Positions 60,601-63,519 of a stretch of DNA of 63,519 bases are shown here, in pieces. How positions within the stretch are numbered: the stretch's first letter is position 1; each line of letters begins with the position of its first letter. This DNA comes from Chitinophagales bacterium (GTDB taxonomy: Bacteria; Bacteroidota; Bacteroidia; Chitinophagales; LD1), in assembly GCA_016787045.1 (NCBI GenBank), contig JAEUVA010000020.1:1-63519 (forward strand), written 5' to 3'. A model generated the notes under the pieces. That model saw only the letters and a list, made by a program, of their open reading frames with translations, was not told the DNA's origin and made no database searches. Position numbers and translations under genes: made by a program.

Positions 60601-63519
60601 AGTTACAGTTAACTGATATGTAGTTAAGGTTACAGGTGTTGCAGTTGGATTAGCTGCAGTAATGCTACTTAATCCAACAGTAGGAGACCACAAGTATGTG
60701 TAACCCGATCCACTTCCTCCAGTTGCAGTTGGGTTACCGCCCAATTGTGCCGGAGAACCTGCACAAACAGTGGTATCATTTCCTGCAAAAGCAGTAAGCA
60801 CCGGATATACATTTACTGTAGTAGAATCTACAGAAGTACAGCCCAATTGGTCTGTAACTGTGATGTAGTACTTAGTAGTTGTAGTTGGGAACGCATACGG
60901 GTTAGCAGGATTAGTAAGGTTTAATCCGGTTACTGGAGACCATGTGTAGGTGTATGGTGCAGCACCACCAACCGCAGTTGGGAAACCGCCTAACATTACA
61001 CTGTCTCCACTACCCAAACACAAAGCTCCGCCATTTCCGGCTTCAGCTGTTAGAGTGCTTGGCGTAATAGTTAACACCATAGCATCAGTTGCAAAACAAC
61101 CGGAACCATCGGTAACTGTAACAGTATAAGTAATATTTGAAAGCACTCCACAACTTGTAGGATTAGCCAGTGTGCTATCATTGAGACCTACATTAGGACT
61201 CCAAGCATATGTTAACCCACCTGTGCCACCTGCACCTGTTGGTGAACCGCCAATTAGTGTGCAACTTGCAGAGCAACCTACAGCGTTTTTGTCTTGTCCG
61301 GCATCAGCTACAACACGTGGGCGAACCACTACGGTAGCAAATACCGTATTGGCATTACACCCATTGTATACACCGTTGATGGTGTAAGTTACTGTTTGGT
61401 TGGTAAAACTGATGTTTGTTGGGCTATCATTGATAGTTGAACTATTGCCACTGTTTCCATTACTTCCAAACCAGTTGATGCTAGTGCCGGTTACGCTTGA
61501 TGTAATGTCAATGGTAATCGGAGTTCCGCTACAAATAGTTTGTGTAGGAGGAGTTGCTGTAAGTGTTGGTTTAGGTTTAACGGTAACACTAACTTTGAGT
61601 GTATCTCCTATACATCCGTTTGTGGTTGGTACAATGGAGTATGTAACGGTAATATCAGTGGTGCCGTTATTAACAGGATTGTTACTGATAGGTGTTCCCA
61701 CACCGCTGCTTCCATTGCTTCCGCTCCATGTGTATGTAGTGTTGGTCAAATTTGAAGATACGTTAATCAACACGTTTTCACCGGAACAGAACGAAGTTCC
61801 ATTGATAGAAGCAGTTGCTACCGGACGAGGTTTAACGGTAACCGGTACAGTGATAGTAGTGCTTGCACAACCTCCGGGACCTACTCCAACTACACTATAA
61901 GTAACCACTTGTGTGGCCGAAGTAGTGTTGGTAATTACGGTGTGAATATCACCGGTACCACTTGTACCGTTTGTAGCGGTCCAAGTAATGTTTGTTCCGG
62001 GTATGCTTGAAGTGAAAGTGATATTAACACTATCATTGCTACAGTTAGTTAATGAAGCAACGGACGGTGTAATAACCGGATTACCGGATACAAAAATCAC
62101 AGCAACACCGGTATCACACAACGATGGCGTGCCATTATCGCAAACGCGGTAAATCAAAGTATCATTTCCATTAAAGCCAACTGCTGGGGTGTACAGATAA
62201 ATTCCGAGAGAGCCTGCCGTGAGTGAGCCATTAGAAACACTACTTAGTATTGTAACACTTGTCAATGCATCTCCGTTTGGATCTGAATCGTTAAGTAACA
62301 GATTCAATTGTACGCTGGTATTGCTGCAAATGAATTCAAAATCATCTACTGCAACCGGTGGATCGTTCTCAATCGCAGTAGAATCGGTAGAAATAAAGAT
62401 GACGATAATAGCATTATCACAAAGTGGCTTAGGTAACTTAGTAGCTGCCGGATCGCAAATTGTGTAGCTAATTGTATCATAACCAAAATATCCTGTGTTT
62501 GGTGTATAATTGATTGTACCATTCGGATTAACGGTGTAAGAACCATGCGCAGGTGCGCCTGTAACAGTTACCTGTAATGGATCTCCATCTGGGTCATAGT
62601 CGTTCGCTAGTTCGTTGATTACAACGGCTGTATTAAGCGGAGTTGTAACGTAGTCGTTATTAGCTATTGGCGCGTGGTTAACCAAAGTATCTCCGGCAGG
62701 TAATACTGTAACAATAATGGCCGCTGAATCACACAACACATTTACAGGATATGGGCTTAGATCGCAAACGCTGTAAGGAATAGCCAATACTCCCGTAAAT
62801 CCTATGTTAGGATATACGTTTATGGCTCCACTTCCTGTAATGGTGTATGTGCCGCCACCCGGAATAACACCGTAGTAAGTATATGTGAGCGGATTACCCT
62901 CAGGATCACCGGTAGCAGAAGCTACGTTTACACCAATAGGTTGGTTTTCATAAGTAACCACGTAAATAGTATCAGCAAAAGGCGGATCATTTACAGGAGT
63001 TACATTGATGGTGATATATGAAGTATCGCACAATACCGGTGAGCCATTATCGCATAACACAATACATAATTGGTCTTGTCCATTGTAGTTAGTACCTGGA
63101 GTGTAAGTAAAGCACAACACATCTGTGGCCTGATTAAGCGCAAGACCGCTTACTATACCCCATTGTGGTGGACATAGTACAGTACCATTATGAATATTTG
63201 CACTGCCATCACCATCGGTATATGGAATACATACTGTAATCGGACAGTCTTCGCATGTCGTAACTGTGGTATCAGGTATTACCGGTGGGTCATTAACAGG
63301 TACTACTGTAATAGTTACACAGGCAGTATCTAACAAGAACGGTGCAGGAGTACCGGCATCGGTAATGTTGTAACAGAATACATCTGTACCGCTAAAGTTC
63401 GCATTTGGTGTATATGTAAACGAACCATTCGCATTCAATGTAACAACTCCATTCGTTGGAGCACTAACTACTCCCACCACACTTACCGCTGTGCCATCTG
63501 CAGGGTCACTGTCATTGGC
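51658..63519 (-). CDS. Giant T9SS-exported surface protein (SprB-like adhesin), 5' end outside the window
   Basis: The frame is open from the window edge for more than 3950 codons. In order from the N-terminal side it has five cadherin/tandem-95-like domains ending NDPP or similar (63519 to about 62080). Three PKD-like domains follow (to about 61320), then 23 immunoglobulin-like repeats of about 85 residues (to about 55480). Three more PKD-like domains (to about 54780) and ten more cadherin-like domains (to about 51940) follow. The gliding-motility-associated C-terminal domain comes last (CTFPNAFSPNGDGSNDVF, LLIFNRWGVEVW, LPDGTYYYVYEYNDG). That last domain is the type B sorting signal for T9SS. 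The protein is very rich in Thr, Asn, Pro, Gly and Cys. It probably acts as a cell-surface adhesin or gliding filament, exported and held with the PorP/SprF partner next to it. Confidence 0.92.
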   Translation of the reverse strand, partial: ANDSDPADGTAVSVVGVVSAPTNGVVTLNANGSFTYTPNANFSGTDVFCYNITDAGTPAPFLLDTACVTITVVPVNDPPVIPDTTVTTCEDCPITVCIPYTDGDGSANIHNGTVLCPPQWGIVSGLALNQATDVLCFTYTPGTNYNGQDQLCIVLCDNGSPVLCDTSYITINVTPVNDPPFADTIYVVTYENQPIGVNVASATGDPEGNPLTYTYYGVIPGGGTYTITGSGAINVYPNIGFTGVLAIPYSVCDLSPYPVNVLCDSAAIIVTVLPAGDTLVNHAPIANNDYVTTPLNTAVVINELANDYDPDGDPLQVTVTGAPAHGSYTVNPNGTINYTPNTGYFGYDTISYTICDPAATKLPKPLCDNAIIVIFISTDSTAIENDPPVAVDDFEFICSNTSVQLNLLLNDSDPNGDALTSVTILSSVSNGSLTAGSLGIYLYTPAVGFNGNDTLIYRVCDNGTPSLCDTGVAVIFVSGNPVITPSVASLTNCSNDSVNITFTSSIPGTNITWTATNGTSGTGDIHTVITNTTSATQVVTYSVVGVGPGGCASTTITVPVTVKPRPVATASINGTSFCSGENVLINVSSNLTNTTYTWSGSNGSSGVGTPISNNPVNNGTTDITVTYSIVPTTNGCIGDTLKVSVTVKPKPTLTATPPTQTICSGTPITIDITSSVTGTSINWFGSNGNSGNSSTINDSPTNISFTNQTVTYTINGVYNGCNANTVFATVVVRPRVVADAGQDKNAVGCSASCTLIGGSPTGAGGTGGLTYAWSPNVGLNDSTLANPTSCGVLSNITYTVTVTDGSGCFATDAMVLTITPSTLTAEAGNGGALCLGSGDSVMLGGFPTAVGGAAPYTYTWSPVTGLNLTNPANPYAFPTTTTKYYITVTDQLGCTSVDSTTVNVYPVLTAFAGNDTTVCAGSPAQLGGNPTATGGSGSGYTYLWSPTVGLSSITAANPTATPVTLTTYQLTVTDANGCQAVDAVQVSVSPSPTAFAGPDKNISLCPGDSVILGDVPAATGGVGSYTYAWSPATGIVSSTTIANPVVKGIVVNTTYTLTVTDANGCSSSDAATINVLPNNLFVNAGASKQICAGNTTQLGSIPLVAGGTPPYTYTWVGGSLNDSTVANPVAQPANTTTYNVTVRDAKGCTASSSVTITVNPNPIANAGPDTTVCTGSIVNIGGSPTASSGTPGYSYSWSPTTGLSLPSVANPGASPVVVTTYSVTVTDSKGCASFDEVQVTPRTNPVVDAGADKTIVNCVADTACFTVNVTGGSTPYTYLWTPSTGAINPNIANLCVTGISTTTSYQLSVTDVFGCSGVDFVVVNVTPSTLQANAGNGAAICASVGSPVTIGGSPTAAGGTTPYTYSWVGTDGFTSNVSNPVVTPTSSTTYYVTVTDAKGCTSLDSVRVNLNPAPVANAGTDTTVCTGFCVQIGGSPTGSSGTNPLQYSWTPTIGLNANNVSNPLACPQITTTYIVQVTDSNNCQATSQVTITVRPQPTADAGADKNLIACGNDTITIGGSPSGSGGTGALTYTWSPATGLSSTTVSNPTVTGLTVSQLYTLLVTDAAGCSREDAVLVTVVPSSLTAEAGNGGAICAGSSATVQLGGNPTAVGGTPSYTYTWSGGLSNIANPVVSPANTTTYYLTVIDSKGCVAYDSVTVTVNPAPEACAGEDTAVCAGAKVRIGCNPSASGGTAPYTYLWSNGSTASNPMVGVMATTIFTLTVTDANGCSSSSSMTITVNPNPTADAGPDKTLTACSQDSVILGGSPTASGGTTPYIYHWNPAIGLNADSVANPYVKGLGSTANYAVIVTDANGCSATDIVTVFVNNPTLIAEAGNDVSFCAGASVSVTLGGTPAVLGGNAPFNFAWTSNPTGFTASVANPIASPVVSTTYYLVVTDGTGCIGTDSVRITINPRPVVNAGATDTICAGACVQLGGSPTAQAGTGTYTYNWTPTLFLNSSTASNPIACPTSTLTYQVQVVDSLGCSNTANVTIRVNQNPVANAGSDKSIESCPQACVTLGATPTATGGTGPYFYAWAPSSGLNNTGLPNPEACNLATTTTYVLTVTDNNGCTSADNVLVTVTTPTLVAEAGPDRSICAGQTNCITINGSVTGGTTPYLIDWSPVFGICNSNTIPNPDVNPTDTTTYVLLVTDAHGCISIDSMVVFANPAVTAIVQPDTAICSGSAALLGGIPATADGGTAPFTYNWNPGTGLSSTTAANPVATPLSTTAYCVTVTDAVGCSSSTCQTVTVNPGVTANAGPVQTIFACSGAFAQVGGTPTAAGGSGNYSYQWSQSPAGTNLNSTTIPNPIATNLTVTTRFDVTVTDNATGCSATAFTIVNVNQTTLQVNAGADRVFCANSTGCVNLGGTPTVNGGQAPFIYQWAPVPGLSNPNIANPCANPLVTTNYAVTVTDAFGCFKSDTVTVFVSPGIGVTAGIDTAVCSGSSITLGGLPTAQGGTGPFTYQWTPGSFLTSSTVANPTAQNVTSNVSYTVVATDSLGCAASATVNVNVRQLPIANAGPNATIFACSSDSAVLGGNPTGSGTQGPYSFVWSPNAGLNSPTLSNPTVSNLGNTTQFNVVVTDVFGCSSLPSYVTVTVNPPTIIVDAGAAQSICSNVGGCVTLTATLGGNGIPPIGFAWTGPNISGSPLQPSIVACPTQTSTYTVIVTDKNGCQAADTVDVIYNTPTEASISGLNAQYCQNAGNITMTGIPAGGTFSGPFVTGNIFQASAAGPGNWCVKYTFVDANGCSDDTTICVTVNPLPVVSVSGFNPAYCVADSCITLVGSPVGGTFTGAGVTGTTFCPATANLGNNVITYTYTDQTTGCTNSTNVTINVKGAPVLDLTTTADTVCTGGCVTITPNFSIDVFNIQWTHLAGGTITSGLSPITYCPVGVDGGVVATAINTPNGCITRDTVFLHVNQPPVASADTAATCEEESVTIPVLANDTDPEGNANTITVLSVTNGTATVGGGAITYNPALNFNGTASITYAICNTQCANSCDTADVFISVCPINDPPVIVCVADSMYANTTDTVCVAATDVDGDPLSVTTYQVTVLNGNVNVVNNCVVFTPAPGWYGTQQIEVVVTDTAGASDTCSLIIEVLKINTPPFAVKVGASVCTNTAVGVNVNASASDPDGDPLTFTYGAVSGPGTGLWTVTGNGTGVFVANAPGIYTIPYYACDQSNIPAFSLCDTNLIQIVVLTCDSVNNPPVASDDAATGLVNTGININELANDFDADGDPLTVTILSAPTLPGATVLLNADQTVTYTSPVVGCDSIIYQICDPNGACDTAVIYVCVNTTLNNNNPPAATDDHVTTSYLTAITIGVKNNDSDPDGDAITVQPTLPCPPADGVATVNANGTITYMPGPGANALNPDTFCYVICDNGIPSKCDTAVVVVYILNSVQAVNDCGTFVTGRFNDLDLDVLSNDFDPESDSFNIISVVALPNTKGTATLNADGTIHYVPSTTDSCDYIDSVAYVIQDANGALDTGIVCIYIDCCVRPVAVADAYEIAPNTPFVANVVLNDNGAGYPLQSVIAINAQNGTAVFLKDSIMQYTPNAGYCGPDFVVYEVRNQCGKDIDTVFFTINCAPVAADDAVTICVGESATVAVLDNDVDNTALPLTVTSFTTPTAAIANISAFSGDVFTITAGNVVGSTTFSYVVCDAGNPALCDTATVTVNVVACPGPVVPPIYDTTFVNVPITVCLVSGVNVISNLPWSIDTLCDPANGSVTIDSDSCFTYTPDPGFFGVDSFCIVICDTLNHCTTSTVYITVLDSLIQAVNEPCDLDTTFVNTAITLAVLNNDIIPWGADTTVAIIGDVTNGTATVNADNTITVTPALGYSGTVNFSYTVCVTTGSFSFCDSASVCVAVIDTACTFPNAFSPNGDGSNDVFVLPCNDNNPQATLLIFNRWGVEVWRSEGHYQNDFDGHNKQGTNLPDGTYYYVYEYNDGTGKREQKFVVIHR
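55480..61320 (-). repeat. Array of 23 immunoglobulin-like repeats with a three-unit higher-order period
   Basis: Each unit runs about 85 residues: AGxD...C..., LGGxPTAxGGTxPYTYxWxP, GLSxxTxANP, TTTYxVTVTDAxGCxxxDxVxV. The units fall into three types that alternate without exception. Type C has DK and a longer stretch before its first Cys (units 1, 4, 7...). Type A begins with an x-T/N-L tripeptide and AEAGNG (2, 5, 8...). Type B has AGxDTxVC (3, 6, 9...). Type A starts lie near 61060, 60295, 59540, 58780, 58040, 57275, 56500 and 55725, a spacing of about 740-775 bp. Confidence 0.85.

Noticed and set aside
55480..61320. Regular repeats as a possible CRISPR or satellite array
   Set aside because: The period is about 255 bp, the repeats encode protein in one continuous frame and differ at codon third positions, so they are protein-domain repeats.
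55106..61900. Many plus-strand open frames opposite the giant surface protein
   Set aside because: They are shadows of the repeated, stop-poor coding strand; their sequences repeat with the same period and have no independent signals.
1..63519. tRNA, rRNA or replication-origin signals
   Set aside because: No T-loop GTTCGAATC-type core with matching acceptor stem, no rRNA signature and no cluster of DnaA boxes was noticed by eye; a covariance search was not possible here.

Overview
The window is chromosomal DNA of a Bacteroidota bacterium, probably a Chitinophagales/Sphingobacteriia-like lineage. The evidence is a type IX secretion (T9SS) gene set (PorP/SprF, PorE-like OmpA protein, a giant protein with a gliding-motility-type C-terminal sorting domain), many Sec-secreted proteins and lipoproteins with Bacteroidota-type signals, promoters of the TTG-N18/19-TAnnTTTG form, and typical families (LVIVD lipoprotein, BFN nuclease, haem-bd, CBU_0592). 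No rRNA, tRNA or CRISPR array was seen.

Bases 1-4668 are accessory DNA. The window opens in the tail of an IS3-family element. An EcoRV-type restriction-modification operon follows (GATATC specificity inferred), then a 139-bp attC-like imperfect palindrome, an orphan membrane protein gene, and the left half of a second attC-like site. That site is cut by a complete IS3-family element (3119-4668). A 128-bp copy of the same IS end lies at 9668-9795, where it truncates a small secreted-protein gene. Between them sit a helical protein of unknown function, a stand-alone LuxR-type HTH protein and a run of small secreted proteins, one with DnaJ-type cysteine repeats.

Bases 9.8-14.1 kb are housekeeping: tilS with a TPR gene, etfBA, and a BFN/UVR nuclease. 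From 15.8 to 25.2 kb there is a large three-gene operon (a 1914-aa secreted protein, an fn3-repeat protein, an outer-membrane barrel) with no recognised function. It is the best candidate here for an undescribed surface system. Bases 25.3-36.6 kb carry a secreted caspase-like peptidase, a collagen-like/phage-fibre-tip protein, purD, a LysM protein, NfeD, a sterol-desaturase-like enzyme and assorted membrane or lipid-anchored proteins.

Bases 36.6-43.9 kb hold a GC-rich palindromic repeat, a histone-H1-like/DksA-like fusion, and a cytochrome c-FTR1 iron permease preceded by an inverted-repeat operator. A MarR gene and pirin follow, and their two promoters carry matched palindromes over the -33 element. 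The downstream genes (FMN reductase, haem-binding protein, DoxX, extradiol dioxygenase) suggest a quinone/electrophile-stress regulon resembling the MhqR system of Bacillus.

Bases 43.9-63.5 kb hold an ECF sigma factor with a membrane-anchored barrel-like partner, an LVIVD lipoprotein, and a T9SS surface locus read on the minus strand. This locus has a >3950-codon adhesin-like protein (5' end outside the window), PorP/SprF, and a PorE-like OmpA protein. The core of the giant protein is 23 immunoglobulin-like repeats that follow a strict three-unit higher-order period.
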